Below, in pieces: positions 28,529 to 37,865 of a DNA stretch of 64,000 nucleotides. Source of the DNA: an uncultured bacterium (GTDB lineage Bacteria > Bacillota > Clostridia > Lachnospirales > Lachnospiraceae); the NCBI GenBank assembly GCA_947647735.1, contig CANSLJ010000004.1, positions 1-64,000 on the forward strand, given 5' to 3'. Made by a program: the position numbers and the translations under genes. Each line of letters starts with the position of its first letter. Within the stretch, counting starts at the first letter, position 1. Below the pieces are notes generated by a model. That model saw only the letters and a list, made by a program, of their open reading frames with translations. It was not told where the DNA came from and ran no database searches.

Positions 28529-29173
28529 ATGTCCAGAACAGATGAGATTTATAAACCTGCTTTAGATAAGATGAAACTGCCGCTCTTAACGCTGGATAAC
28601 AACTGGCACAAGCTGTTCACCCAGACGAACGAGACGCCGGAGATCAAAAAGCTGGAAAAGAAGTTGAATGATCTTCTGAAAAAACAGGGTAAAGCCAATA
28701 CGGAGCAGAAAAAGTTAAAGGCATGCAAGCGGAAGCTGATGGATGAGATCATTCAGCTCGCCGACAGGTATGACACAGGCAGGGATGAAGCGATCCAGCG
28801 GGAGATGGACCGTCACAGACGGCTGGTGGAGGAGTGCAGCGGGCGTCTGGAACAGCTTGAAGAAGAAAACGGGGATATTCCGGATGAGATAGAGGAGACT
28901 AACTATCAGTTGATGCTGAAAACGATGGAGTTATGCTACAAGCGTCTGGAGGAGAACAGGAAAGAGATCGAATATTATGAGGACTGGATCAATAAGATGC
29001 GGGTGGAGCTGAAGGAAAATATCATCCGCAAGCAGGAGCGGGAAACCAGCACTTATGAATTATATACTTATATGCACAATATTTTCGGGCGGGATGTGAT
29101 CGATATTTTTGATATGCATTATCATCCGGAGGAGTATCGTCCGAAACGGAAAGAGGACGGCTATATAGAATGA
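28529..29173 (+). CDS. Coiled-coil protein of unknown function
   Basis: A 214-residue soluble protein dominated by charged coiled coil (about 30-180), beginning MSRTDEIYKPALDKMK. I see no known catalytic motif. AGAGG lies 7 bases before ATG 28529, preferred over the upstream ATG at 28508. It lies 27 bases after rex and probably belongs to the same transcript. Confidence 0.78.
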   Translation: MSRTDEIYKPALDKMKLPLLTLDNNWHKLFTQTNETPEIKKLEKKLNDLLKKQGKANTEQKKLKACKRKLMDEIIQLADRYDTGRDEAIQREMDRHRRLVEECSGRLEQLEEENGDIPDEIEETNYQLMLKTMELCYKRLEENRKEIEYYEDWINKMRVELKENIIRKQERETSTYELYTYMHNIFGRDVIDIFDMHYHPEEYRPKRKEDGYIE

Positions 29174-29227
29174 TAAAAAATAAAGCAGCGGATGCTTGCG
29201 GAAGTATCTGCGGAACTGGGATAGAAA

Positions 29228-30676
29228 ATGCTGTTTAATTCATATATCTTTATATTTTTGTTTCTGCCTGTGGCCCTGATCGGCTATTATGTTCTGAACA
29301 GATGCGGAAAATATAAGCCGGCACAGGTTTTCCTGATCGGAATGTCCAGCTGGTTTTACGCTTACTTTAATATTTCCTATCTGGCGCTTTTGGGTGTCAG
29401 CGTCGGTGTGAATTATTTTTTCCATTGCAGGATATGTGCGGACAGGCGTAAGTCCTATATTGTGACAGGGGTGGCTTTTAATCTGCTGCTCTTGTGCTAC
29501 TTTAAATATTTTGACTTTTTTACCGAAAATATCAACACGGTTTTCGGTACTTCTTTTGTGCTCAAAAATATCATACTGCCGCTGGGGATCAGTTTTTTTA
29601 CGTTTCAGCAGATTTCCTTTCTGGCGGATACCTACAGAGGGGAAGCGGGAAAGTGCGGGTTTATTGAATACACGCTGTTTGTGGTGTTTTTCCCTCAGCT
29701 GATCGCGGGGCCTATCGTGACCCACGGGGAGATGATGGCGCAGTTTCGCGATCCGGTGCGGAAAAAGCCGGATACGGATCTGTTTGCAAAGGGCGTGATG
29801 CTTTTTACATTGGGATTGGCAAAGAAGGTCATCCTTGCGGATACGCTGGGACAGGCGGTGGACTGGGGATATGGCGCTATAGCGGTGCTGGATTCCACCA
29901 ATGCCATCATTATCTCGGTGCTGTACACCTTTCAGCTCTATTTTGATTTTTCCGGGTACTGTGATATGGCGAAGGGCATCGGCTGCATGTTGCATATCGA
30001 GCTGCCTGTGAATTTCAATTCGCCCTATCAGTCGGCGGGGATCATTGAGTTCTGGAAGAGGTGGCATATCACGTTGGGACGTTTTTTTACAAAGTATGTC
30101 TATATTCCTCTGGGCGGAAGCCGGCAGGGAAAAGCAAAGACCTGCAGGAACAGTTTTATCGTGTTTTTCCTGAGCGGGCTCTGGCATGGCGCAAGCTGGA
30201 CCTTTGTGCTCTGGGGGGTGATGCACGGCGTCGGCTATATCATAGATTATCTGGGAAAACCTTTCTGGAAGAAGGTGCCGAGATGGCTGATGGTCTTTCT
30301 GACGTTCTGTTTTGTGGATCTGGCGTTTGTGTCATTCCGGTCGCCGGATCTTGGCACCATGTGTGAGATGTACCGGCAGATCTTTTCCGGCGGGTTCGGG
30401 CTGCCGATGGCGGAGATCGCCGTGTTTTTTAAGGGGAGCGCGTGGGATTATCTGTTTCAGGTGATTCCGGTGAGTTCGGTGTTTTTGAGTGTCTATCTGC
30501 CCTTTGTTTTGTTTATGGGTTTATCTCTGTATCTGGTGTTTTTTGGAAAAAATGCGGTGGAGCGTGTGGAGAGAGGCAGATTTGGGACAGGGAGTGCGAT
30601 GGCGATAGCGGTATTGTTTTTATACTGTGTGATCTCGTTGGCGGGCGTCAGCTCGTTCCTGTATTTTAACTTTTGA
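29228..30676 (+). CDS. MBOAT-family O-acyltransferase (DltB/AlgI-like)
   Basis: A 482-residue polytopic membrane protein with roughly ten membrane segments. The MBOAT features are RWHITLGRFF and the catalytic-His motif SGLWHGASW (about residue 320). Proteins of this type move acyl groups, usually acetyl or D-alanyl, across the membrane onto polysaccharides or teichoic acids. The neighbouring gene encodes a DltD/AlgX-like partner. There is no dltA/dltC nearby, so acetylation of a surface polymer is more likely than D-alanylation. Confidence 0.92.
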   Translation: MLFNSYIFIFLFLPVALIGYYVLNRCGKYKPAQVFLIGMSSWFYAYFNISYLALLGVSVGVNYFFHCRICADRRKSYIVTGVAFNLLLLCYFKYFDFFTENINTVFGTSFVLKNIILPLGISFFTFQQISFLADTYRGEAGKCGFIEYTLFVVFFPQLIAGPIVTHGEMMAQFRDPVRKKPDTDLFAKGVMLFTLGLAKKVILADTLGQAVDWGYGAIAVLDSTNAIIISVLYTFQLYFDFSGYCDMAKGIGCMLHIELPVNFNSPYQSAGIIEFWKRWHITLGRFFTKYVYIPLGGSRQGKAKTCRNSFIVFFLSGLWHGASWTFVLWGVMHGVGYIIDYLGKPFWKKVPRWLMVFLTFCFVDLAFVSFRSPDLGTMCEMYRQIFSGGFGLPMAEIAVFFKGSAWDYLFQVIPVSSVFLSVYLPFVLFMGLSLYLVFFGKNAVERVERGRFGTGSAMAIAVLFLYCVISLAGVSSFLYFNF

Positions 30677-30730
30677 CGTGGGCGTACGGATTTAGTTTGA
30701 TCAATCATTTTGTCAGGAAGATAAATATTT

Positions 30731-31801
30731 ATGAAAATAAAAGATGGAAAACAGGTAAATGATAAAAAGAGATGGCTCGCGGTCTTCGGGGCGGTGGCAG
30801 GCATATGCCTTCTTGCCATGATGGCGCTGGTCATCTATGTGGATCCGTTTTTTCAGTATCATAAGCCTCTGCCGGAGTTTCCCTATGTGCTGGATAATCA
30901 GTTGAATCAGAATCCGGGCATTGCGAAAAACACGGAGTATGACAGTATCATTCTGGGTTCTTCCATGGTGGTGCAGTTCAATACGCAGTGGTTTGAGGAG
31001 ATACTGGGACTGAACACGATGAAACTGCCTTACAATGCGGCGCACGCCAAGGATCAGGACCGGATCCTCGGCATTGTGGAAAAGCATCATGAGATGCCGA
31101 AGGCTGTATTTCTGGGGATCGATCTTCTGCCTTATGCAAACGGGACGGATATCGATGCCTATCCGGTGCCGGAAGCTTATTACGATGACAATATTTTTAA
31201 CGATGTGGAATACTGGTGGAATAAGGATGTACTGCTGGATTATGTGATAGCGCCCTATATCGGCAAGGATGAGGCGGATGATTTTCATATTATTTATGGG
31301 AAGAACTATTACGGGGAATACTATAACAAGGAAAATGTGCTGAGTAATTATGTGCCGGAGGAAAAGTCGGAGGAAGTCGTTCCGGCGGATGCCTATGTGG
31401 AGGCGGCAGGCGCCAATATGGAGGAACATATCCTTCCCCATATCAAGGGAAATCCCGATACGGAGTTTTATGTATTTTTCCCGCCCTACAGCATATTATT
31501 CTGGTATGACTGCCTGCAGGATAATGATGTGGACGCCCGGCTGGCGGAGTATGATACGATCATGCAGTCCTTATTTGCCTGTGATAATGTGAGGGTGTTT
31601 TTCTTTCAGAATGATCCTGAACTGATCACTGATCTGGACCGGTATATCGATTATACCCATTATGACAGGGAGGTTAACCTGTATATGACGGAGTGTTTTG
31701 CGAGCGGGAAGAAGGAAGTGACAGTGGAGACGTATCGGAGGGAACTGGAGGAGCTCAGAGAGCTTGTGAACGGCTTTGATTTCAGCGTGTGGGGATTGTA
31801 A
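30731..31801 (+). CDS. DltD/AlgX-like membrane-anchored SGNH-type protein
   Basis: A 356-residue protein with an N-terminal membrane anchor (about 15-38) and an extracellular domain. The motif SIILGSSM (about residues 75-82) corresponds to the SGNH nucleophile block (Ser in GSS). It is the probable acceptor-side partner of the MBOAT protein 54 bp upstream, transferring the acyl group to a cell-surface polymer. The ribosome site AGGAAG is adequate. Confidence 0.8.
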   Translation: MKIKDGKQVNDKKRWLAVFGAVAGICLLAMMALVIYVDPFFQYHKPLPEFPYVLDNQLNQNPGIAKNTEYDSIILGSSMVVQFNTQWFEEILGLNTMKLPYNAAHAKDQDRILGIVEKHHEMPKAVFLGIDLLPYANGTDIDAYPVPEAYYDDNIFNDVEYWWNKDVLLDYVIAPYIGKDEADDFHIIYGKNYYGEYYNKENVLSNYVPEEKSEEVVPADAYVEAAGANMEEHILPHIKGNPDTEFYVFFPPYSILFWYDCLQDNDVDARLAEYDTIMQSLFACDNVRVFFFQNDPELITDLDRYIDYTHYDREVNLYMTECFASGKKEVTVETYRRELEELRELVNGFDFSVWGL

Positions 31802-31910
31802 GCCTGAAAGGATTCGGTGAAATCGGATAACAGGGAACGAGCTGGTTTTGATGTGGAAGAAATTGTATGGAATCAAATGCTGTTCATGGAAATAAGTCAG
31901 GTGGAAAAAG

Positions 31911-33575
31911 ATGGATTATATCGTAGATGCGGCGGAGATGCAGCGTGCGGATGAAAATACAATACAATATTTCGGCGTGCCACAGCTTGTACTGATGGAG
32001 CGGGCTGCATTGTGCGCAAGGGATCTTATCGTACAGAGATGGCCTGAAATGTTTCAGGGGAGAGCACGGATCCTGGTGGCGGCCGGGAACGGGAATAACG
32101 GCGGCGACGGCGCGGCGCTGGCGCGTCTTTTTTTTCTGATGGGACATTCGGTAACAGTGCTTGTCGGTGGGAAGGAGGAGAAATATTCTCCTGCTTTGAA
32201 GGTGCAGATAGATATATTAAGGAAGTATATTGGCGAATATGATTTACGTGACGATATTCAGAGCATGATGTGTGATAAAAAATCTCTGCAGATTGTATCG
32301 GATGATGAGTGGAGAATAAAATGCGGTTCGTATACGGAAAAGTATGATCTTGTGGTGGATGCTCTGTTCGGTATCGGTTTATCGCGTCCGATCACCGGAA
32401 TTTATCAGGAAAAGATTGCATGGCTGAATGGGTTATCGGGGAAAAAGGCGGCGCTGGATATTCCTTCCGGCGTATCGGCGCAGGACGGGAGCGTGCTGGG
32501 ATGCGCCTTCCGGGCGGATCTCACGGTGACATTCGGTTTTGTGAAAAGAGGGATGCTGCTCTATCCCGGGCGGAATCTGTGCGGGGAGAGGAAGATTGCG
32601 GATATCGGTATTACAGAGGAAAGTTTTCGGGGCATATATCCCGGAGGTGTAACGATCGCCAGAGAAGATACGGATATGGCCAAGGCGTTTCTGCGCCGGA
32701 AGGCGGACGGGCACAAGGGGAGTTTTGGAAAAGTGCTGCTTTTTGCCGGGAGCGTGGGTGCGCCGGGAGCGGCTCTGCTCGCCGGGGAGGCGGTTCTTCG
32801 GAGCGGCGCCGGTATGCTTCAGATGGTTTCCGCACCGGAAAACAGGGAGATCGTCATTACCCGGCTGCCGGAGACGATGTATCGGGTGCTGGATGAAAAT
32901 ACGGATTGGGAAGCGCTGTTAAAGTGGTGCGATGCGGTGGTGATCGGGCCGGGCATCGGGCATGATGGACTGGCGGAAAAGAGTATGGAAAATATTCTGA
33001 CACTCCTGTCAGATGAGAGGGCGCGTAAGCCTCTTGTGCTGGATGCGGACGGCTTAAATCTCGTGGCGGCTTCGGAAAGGCTTTCCGGACAGATAACAGA
33101 ATATACAGCTTCCGGCGGCATTGTGATCATGACGCCCCATATGGCGGAGTTTACAAGGCTTCTGCACTGCGGCATGAAGGAGCTGCAGGCGGAACGTATG
33201 GAAAGGCTGGAATCTTATTGTCGGCAGACGGGGGTGATCCTGATCAGTAAGGATGCTGCTACGGTGGTCGGTTATACGGGAAAAGCAGGAGATTTTCATT
33301 ACTATATCAATCAGACCGGAAACAGCGGTATGGCTACGGCGGGCTCCGGGGACGTGTTGGCGGGGATGACCGGGGCGTTTGCAGCGCTTACGGCTGTCAG
33401 GCAGAACACGGATAAAGAAGAGGGATATCCGGAAAAGGAAGTTTATTTTCAGGCGGCATACAACGCTGTTTTTCTGCATGGGCTCTCCGGCGACAGGGCG
33501 GCGAAGAAATATGGGGAAGTTTCGATGAAGGCAGGGGATATTCTGGATGCACTGCCGGAATTGCTGATGATATAA
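31911..33575 (+). CDS. nnr: Bifunctional NAD(P)H-hydrate repair enzyme
   Basis: A 554-residue fusion. The N-terminal YjeF domain (about 1-215, GNGNNGGDG near residue 59) is the NAD(P)HX epimerase. The C-terminal ribokinase-like domain (about 230-550, NSGMATAGSGDVLAGM) is the ADP-dependent dehydratase. Together they repair damaged hydrated NAD(P)H. AGGTGG lies 6 bases before the start. It is followed 36 bp later by alr, an arrangement common in Firmicutes. Confidence 0.95.
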   Translation: MDYIVDAAEMQRADENTIQYFGVPQLVLMERAALCARDLIVQRWPEMFQGRARILVAAGNGNNGGDGAALARLFFLMGHSVTVLVGGKEEKYSPALKVQIDILRKYIGEYDLRDDIQSMMCDKKSLQIVSDDEWRIKCGSYTEKYDLVVDALFGIGLSRPITGIYQEKIAWLNGLSGKKAALDIPSGVSAQDGSVLGCAFRADLTVTFGFVKRGMLLYPGRNLCGERKIADIGITEESFRGIYPGGVTIAREDTDMAKAFLRRKADGHKGSFGKVLLFAGSVGAPGAALLAGEAVLRSGAGMLQMVSAPENREIVITRLPETMYRVLDENTDWEALLKWCDAVVIGPGIGHDGLAEKSMENILTLLSDERARKPLVLDADGLNLVAASERLSGQITEYTASGGIVIMTPHMAEFTRLLHCGMKELQAERMERLESYCRQTGVILISKDAATVVGYTGKAGDFHYYINQTGNSGMATAGSGDVLAGMTGAFAALTAVRQNTDKEEGYPEKEVYFQAAYNAVFLHGLSGDRAAKKYGEVSMKAGDILDALPELLMI

Positions 33576-33611
33576 ATTTTTTGCTTTGAGTTTGAGAGGA
33601 AGAAACAGGAT

Positions 33612-34769
33612 ATGAATAATATACCGGTTAAACATAAAAGGGTATGCGCCGTAGTTGATCTGGACGCGGTTGTGGAGAATATGGAAAATATGAGGAAAAA
33701 TCTCCGTTCGGAGACGAAGATGCTGGCGGTCATCAAGGCAAACGGCTACGGGCACGGGGCAGTGCAGATCGCGAAAAAGCTGGATGGACTAAAGTTTGTT
33801 TTCGGTTACGCTGTCGCGACCGTGGAGGAGGCGCTGCAGCTTCGCAGAAACGGACTGTACAAGCCGATCCTGATTCTGGGCTATACCTTTCCCGATTGCT
33901 ATAAAGAACTGGTGGAGGCGGATATACGCCCTGCGGTGTTCCGTATGGATATGGCAGAGGCGTTGTCAGAAGAAGCGCTCCGGCAGGAAAAGGTACTGAA
34001 GATCCATATCAAAGTAGATACCGGCATGTCCAGGATTGGAATCTATCCGGATGATGCGGGACTGGATTTTGTGAAACAGGTGAGGGAATTGCCGGGGCTG
34101 GAGGTTGAGGGGATATTTACCCATTTTGCGAGGGCGGACGAGGTGGATAAGTCCAGTGCGCTGGAACAGTTTGAACGGTTTACAGCTTTTACGGAGCGTC
34201 TGGAAAAAGAACTTTCTTTGCAGATACCCATAAAACACTGCGCCAACAGCGCCGCCATTCTGGAACTGCCCAAGACACAGCTTGATCTGGTTCGGGCGGG
34301 CATCGCGATGTACGGTTTATGGCCTTCGGAGGAGATCAGGCGGGATCAGGTGCAGCTTCGTCCAATGCTCAGTGTGTACAGTCATATTGTCTATGTGAAG
34401 GAAATACCGGCGGGAACGGCTGTCAGTTACGGCGGCACTTATGTAGCCGACAGAACAAGGCGGATCGCCACGATCCCGGTGGGTTACGGGGACGGCTACC
34501 CCAGAGGACTTTCCGGTAAGGGGGATGTGCTGATCCGGGGAAAGAGGGCTCCTGTCCTCGGCAGAGTCTGCATGGATCAGTTTATGGTGGATGTGACAGA
34601 GATTCCGGAGGCGTCGGAGGGGGATCCGGTGACGCTGATCGGTGCAGACGGGGTAGAACGGATCACGATGGAGGAGTTAGGGGATATTTCCGGCAGGTTC
34701 AATTATGAGCTGGCGTGCGATCTGGGGAGCAGGATTCCGAGAGTGTATATTGGAGACAGCGAAAAATAA
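33612..34769 (+). CDS. alr: Alanine racemase
   Basis: Supplies D-alanine for peptidoglycan. It is a 385-residue fold-type III PLP enzyme with the PLP lysine Lys42 in VIKANGYGHG and the opposing catalytic Tyr273 in SYGGTY. It is in an operon with nnr and followed by mazF. Confidence 0.97.
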   Translation: MNNIPVKHKRVCAVVDLDAVVENMENMRKNLRSETKMLAVIKANGYGHGAVQIAKKLDGLKFVFGYAVATVEEALQLRRNGLYKPILILGYTFPDCYKELVEADIRPAVFRMDMAEALSEEALRQEKVLKIHIKVDTGMSRIGIYPDDAGLDFVKQVRELPGLEVEGIFTHFARADEVDKSSALEQFERFTAFTERLEKELSLQIPIKHCANSAAILELPKTQLDLVRAGIAMYGLWPSEEIRRDQVQLRPMLSVYSHIVYVKEIPAGTAVSYGGTYVADRTRRIATIPVGYGDGYPRGLSGKGDVLIRGKRAPVLGRVCMDQFMVDVTEIPEASEGDPVTLIGADGVERITMEELGDISGRFNYELACDLGSRIPRVYIGDSEK

Positions 34770-34831
34770 AATCTGAATAAATGATATTTTTATGTATGAA
34801 ATAAAATCCGCGGGAAATACTGTAAATATCA

Positions 34832-34852
34832 CCTGCAAAAAGAATTTGCAGG
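34832..34852 (+). promoter_or_regulatory. Hairpin in the alr-mazF spacer
   Basis: A perfect 8-bp stem CCTGCAAA / TTTGCAGG with loop AAGAA lies just before the mazF ribosome site. No T-run follows, so it may be an RNA-processing or translation-control hairpin rather than a terminator. Confidence 0.4.
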
Positions 34853-34875
34853 AAAAATATAAGAGGTGAGTTTCT

Positions 34876-35232
34876 ATGAAACGCGGAGATATTTACTATG
34901 CCGACTTAAGGCCCGTGGTAGGTTCCGAACAGGGCGGCGTAAGACCGGTACTTATCGTGCAGAATGACACGGGAAATAAACACAGTCCCACGGTCATCTG
35001 CGCGGCAATTACGTCAAGACAGAACAAAGCAAAGCTGCCTACACACATAGAACTGCAGGCAGATCAGTACCAGATGGAGAAAAATTCAGTGATCCTGCTG
35101 GAACAATTGAGAACGATAGATAAAATGCGGCTAAAAGACAGGGTATGTCATCTGGATGACAAGATGATGCATCAGGTAAACCGCGCACTGGCGATCAGTC
35201 TTGAACTGACGAGAGGTTCCGCTGTCGGCTGA
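34876..35232 (+). CDS. mazF: MazF/NdoA-type endoribonuclease toxin
   Basis: A 118-residue MazF/PemK-family mRNA interferase closely resembling Bacillus Ndo[12 protein letters not shown], the RPVLIVQND strand, the catalytic-region AAITS and [10 protein letters not shown]. In Bacillus and relatives the antitoxin gene lies between alr and the toxin gene. Here the spacer is only 106 bp and holds no plausible antitoxin ORF. The toxin starts with a good AAGAGGTGAG ribosome site. Confidence 0.93.
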   Translation: MKRGDIYYADLRPVVGSEQGGVRPVLIVQNDTGNKHSPTVICAAITSRQNKAKLPTHIELQADQYQMEKNSVILLEQLRTIDKMRLKDRVCHLDDKMMHQVNRALAISLELTRGSAVG

Positions 35233-35242
35233 ATTTCTGAGA

Positions 35243-35284
35243 ATCCCGTCCTGTCCGGAAGTGGTCTTACCGGCAGGGCGGGAT
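35243..35284 (+). terminator. Terminator after alr-mazF
   Basis: A GC-rich stem (ATCCCGTCCTGTCCGG with CCGGCAGGGCGGGAT, one bulge and one G-T pair), 11-base loop, followed by the weak T-run ACATATTTTG. Confidence 0.7.
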
Positions 35285-35354
35285 ACATATTTTGAAATTA
35301 AGAATGAGTCCCAGAAAGATATTTTTCGAATAGAGTTTAGTATGTTTACATGAA

Positions 35355-35384
35355 TTGCTGGTTCATATATGGAGTAATTATAAT
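35355..35384 (+). promoter_or_regulatory. Promoter of the 124-residue protein gene
   Basis: TTGCTG (35355-35360), 18-base spacer and TATAAT (35379-35384), 19 bases before the start codon. Confidence 0.55.
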
Positions 35385-35402
35385 AGATGACAGGAGAATA
35401 GT

Positions 35403-35777
35403 ATGAGTGTAACCGATGAATTATTAGAATATTTAAAAAATAAAGATAAAAAAATATTAATAACAACAGATATCCATTTAAGTAGTACTGAGCTCAATGT
35501 AGTAGTTATGAAAATATTATCATGGATGAAGTTAGAGTATAAAAGAAGTGTTTGGATAGCTGAGGGAAGAAGAAATTCTCTTAAATCTTTAGCGGTTGAT
35601 AAAAAATATCGGTGGTGTATGAATTTATATGAACTTGTTGCTAAAGAAAAACTGTTTCATGATAATTTTTCAATAAGAGATGGAAAATTTGATTTTGCAG
35701 ATATGGTAACTGAGAGGGAAAGGGAAATAGCAAGAGAAAAAGCCTATCAAAAGTATAACCCTGAAAGACATACATAA
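35403..35777 (+). CDS. Protein of unknown function, AT-rich gene
   Basis: A 124-residue soluble charged protein with no recognised motif. AGGAG lies 8 bases before the ATG, and a TATAAT-type promoter lies just upstream, so the gene is probably real. Its base composition is clearly more AT-rich than its neighbours and it stands alone downstream of the alr-mazF terminator, suggesting acquired DNA. Confidence 0.65.
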   Translation: MSVTDELLEYLKNKDKKILITTDIHLSSTELNVVVMKILSWMKLEYKRSVWIAEGRRNSLKSLAVDKKYRWCMNLYELVAKEKLFHDNFSIRDGKFDFADMVTEREREIAREKAYQKYNPERHT

Positions 35778-36136
35778 ACTCCGGCAACAATTGGTATGAA
35801 AGCAGTTTTGACAATAAAACCTATTCAAAACGCAGATGAGAAATCTCAAAACGCGGCAGGAAAACAGGTGGATAGAAGGATGTGCCGAAGAATGAGGAAG
35901 AAACTCTAAAGGCTCAAACAGTGCCTGTTGTTAAAGAAAAAATTCTAAATCAATTCTAATCTTATTATGCAATGAACTGCAGAAAAAATAACTGCAATAA
36001 CAATTCGCGGTCAACATTCGACAATTAACGGCCAATATATTTTCTTCAATAAAAATCGTGTTATAATATATCAAAATATATTTAAGGCATATATTAGAAT
36101 ATCTTTTATATGAGGAAGCGGGGGAAAGAGAAAAAA
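35778..36136. other. AT-rich intergenic region
   Basis: I see no supportable gene. A 37-codon frame from ATG 35796 ends in an Arg/Lys-rich tail but has no ribosome site. A TATAAT at 36062-36067 could serve the next gene but has no good -35 partner. Confidence 0.5.
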
Positions 36137-36703
36137 ATGAAAAATAATTGGTTTGATACAAGAAAAAAGAAGATCAAGCAATTTTATTTAAGAGAGACAG
36201 GTACGAAAGATCAATTAGAAGGTTGGATCTTCCTCATGGTAGTGGTTCTATTGCTGCTGTTTAAGCAAGCAAACCATACGATAAAAGAAGCACCTCAAAA
36301 CAAAATAAGAGTTGAGAAAACCGGTTATTTTGAGAATATATATTATGGACATCGAGAGATAGTGATTGTTTTAATGAATGGGGAAAGATATAGTATATAT
36401 GGTCCTATGTATTATTATTCAGATGCTTTTAATAAACGGGATTTTTTCGATGAAGTTAAAAAGGGGGATGAATTACATTTTGTGATATGGGATGATGATG
36501 AAAGGAAATACCCGGTTATTTACCAGCTGGAATGTAATAATAAGGAGTATCTTTCTTATAAAAAAGCTATAAGGGTAATATATAAAGAGAATGCTTTTTT
36601 ACTTACAGTATGTATTTTGGCATTTTTGCTTTGCTGCAGTTTTTCTGTAGTAGCATTATTCAGGTATGTAAAGGCAAAACACAACAGAGAAAAGTGTCTC
36701 TGA
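36137..36703 (+). CDS. Membrane protein of unknown function
   Basis: A 188-residue protein with an N-terminal membrane segment (about 30-48), an extracytoplasmic loop of ~100 residues and a second membrane segment (about 155-180), then a short basic tail. AAAGAG precedes ATG 36137; a start nine codons upstream is possible. AT-rich like the preceding gene. It ends shortly before a strong terminator. Confidence 0.65.
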   Translation: MKNNWFDTRKKKIKQFYLRETGTKDQLEGWIFLMVVVLLLLFKQANHTIKEAPQNKIRVEKTGYFENIYYGHREIVIVLMNGERYSIYGPMYYYSDAFNKRDFFDEVKKGDELHFVIWDDDERKYPVIYQLECNNKEYLSYKKAIRVIYKENAFLLTVCILAFLLCCSFSVVALFRYVKAKHNREKCL

Positions 36704-36750
36704 ACATTTGGAGCAGTATTTGAAAATGTATCCGGACTGATATACCGGCT

Positions 36751-36790
36751 CTCGGGCGGCATGGCTTACCTGTCGCCCGAGGGCTTTTTT
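36751..36790 (+). terminator. Rho-independent terminator
   Basis: Stem CTCGGGCG / CGCCCGAG with a 15-base loop, then GGC and six T residues. Confidence 0.85.
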
Positions 36791-36791
36791 C

Positions 36792-36820
36792 TTGACTGTA
36801 TCAGGGATAAATGGTATAAT
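36792..36820 (+). promoter_or_regulatory. Sigma-A promoter of the CorC-like gene
   Basis: TTGACT (36792-36797), 17-base spacer and consensus TATAAT (36815-36820), directly after the preceding terminator. Confidence 0.85.
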
Positions 36821-36896
36821 ATCTGGCGATATTGTACTGTTTGAAATACAATAGTATATTTTGACAGTAAATCAACAAGTATAAGGAGATGAGAAA

Positions 36897-37808
36897 ATGG
36901 CAGATGGAAACCCTGATAATTTCGGGCTGGGGGCCATCGTAAAATCCGTAAAAAAAGGATTGGAAAACAGACGGCATGGTAAGCCGGAGGAAGTGGAGGA
37001 AGATATTCTGACCATGGTCAGTGAAGGCCAGGAGCAGGGAGCGATCGAGGATGACGAGGCGGAGATGATCTCCAATATCTTTGCCTTGAACGATAAAGAA
37101 GCCGGAGACATCATGACGCACCGTTCCCAGATCAGCGCGGTGGAGGCCGGTGCGACCTTAAAGGAGGCGCTGGATCAGATGCTGGATGGTACAAACAGCA
37201 GATTTCCTGTCTACGACGAAAACATTGACCACATTATCGGCATCTTATTTTTAAAGGATGCATTCCGGATGAACCGGATCGCGGCAAACCGGAAGATGGC
37301 GGTGAAGGATATTCCGGATCTGCTCAGGAAGGCTGTCTTTGTCACGGAAAAGAAAAAGATCGATACGCTGTTTCGTGAGATGCAGCAGAAAAAGGTGCAG
37401 ATGGCGATCGTCATCGACGAGTACGGACAGACCGCCGGCCTTGTGACGATGGAGGACATCCTGGAGGAGATCGTCGGAAATATTCTGGACGAATATGATG
37501 AGGAAGAGAGCCATATCCAGAAAAAAGGGCAGGATGAGTATGTGATCGACGGGATGTCGGAGCTGAGGGAGCTGGAGGAGCGGTTCGGCATTGATTTTGA
37601 GGAGGATGAGTTTGATACGCTGAACGGTTTCCTGATCTCAAAAATGGATCGGATCCCCGAGGAGAACGAAGAGTTTTCCATTATGGTCGGCGCATACAGG
37701 TTCCAGATCCTGAAGGTGGAAAACAGGCGGATCGAAAAGGTGCTTGTTGAAAAACAGGAGATGGAGACAGCTCAGAAAAAGAAGAAGGATAATTCAGCGG
37801 AAAGCTGA
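36897..37808 (+). CDS. CorC-like CBS-domain protein (hemolysin C family, soluble form)
   Basis: A 303-residue cytoplasmic protein with two CBS domains (about 68-190; MTHRSQISAV, ...FPVYDENIDHIIGILFLKD, and VIDEYGQTAGLVTMEDILEEIVG) and a C-terminal CorC_HlyC transporter-associated domain (about 215-290). It lacks the DUF21 membrane domain of the long family members. Related proteins are linked to Mg/Co efflux or adenine nucleotide binding. AAGGAG precedes the start by 8 bases. Confidence 0.9.
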   Translation: MADGNPDNFGLGAIVKSVKKGLENRRHGKPEEVEEDILTMVSEGQEQGAIEDDEAEMISNIFALNDKEAGDIMTHRSQISAVEAGATLKEALDQMLDGTNSRFPVYDENIDHIIGILFLKDAFRMNRIAANRKMAVKDIPDLLRKAVFVTEKKKIDTLFREMQQKKVQMAIVIDEYGQTAGLVTMEDILEEIVGNILDEYDEEESHIQKKGQDEYVIDGMSELRELEERFGIDFEEDEFDTLNGFLISKMDRIPEENEEFSIMVGAYRFQILKVENRRIEKVLVEKQEMETAQKKKKDNSAES

Positions 37809-37865
37809 CCGGAGCAAGAAATAAAAAGAATATTATAATTTACATAAATAAAGGAGATGACACAG

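Noticed and set aside
35796-35909. 37-codon frame ending in an Arg/Lys-rich tail
   Set aside because: No ribosome site, no recognised homology, and AT-rich surroundings make it a chance frame.
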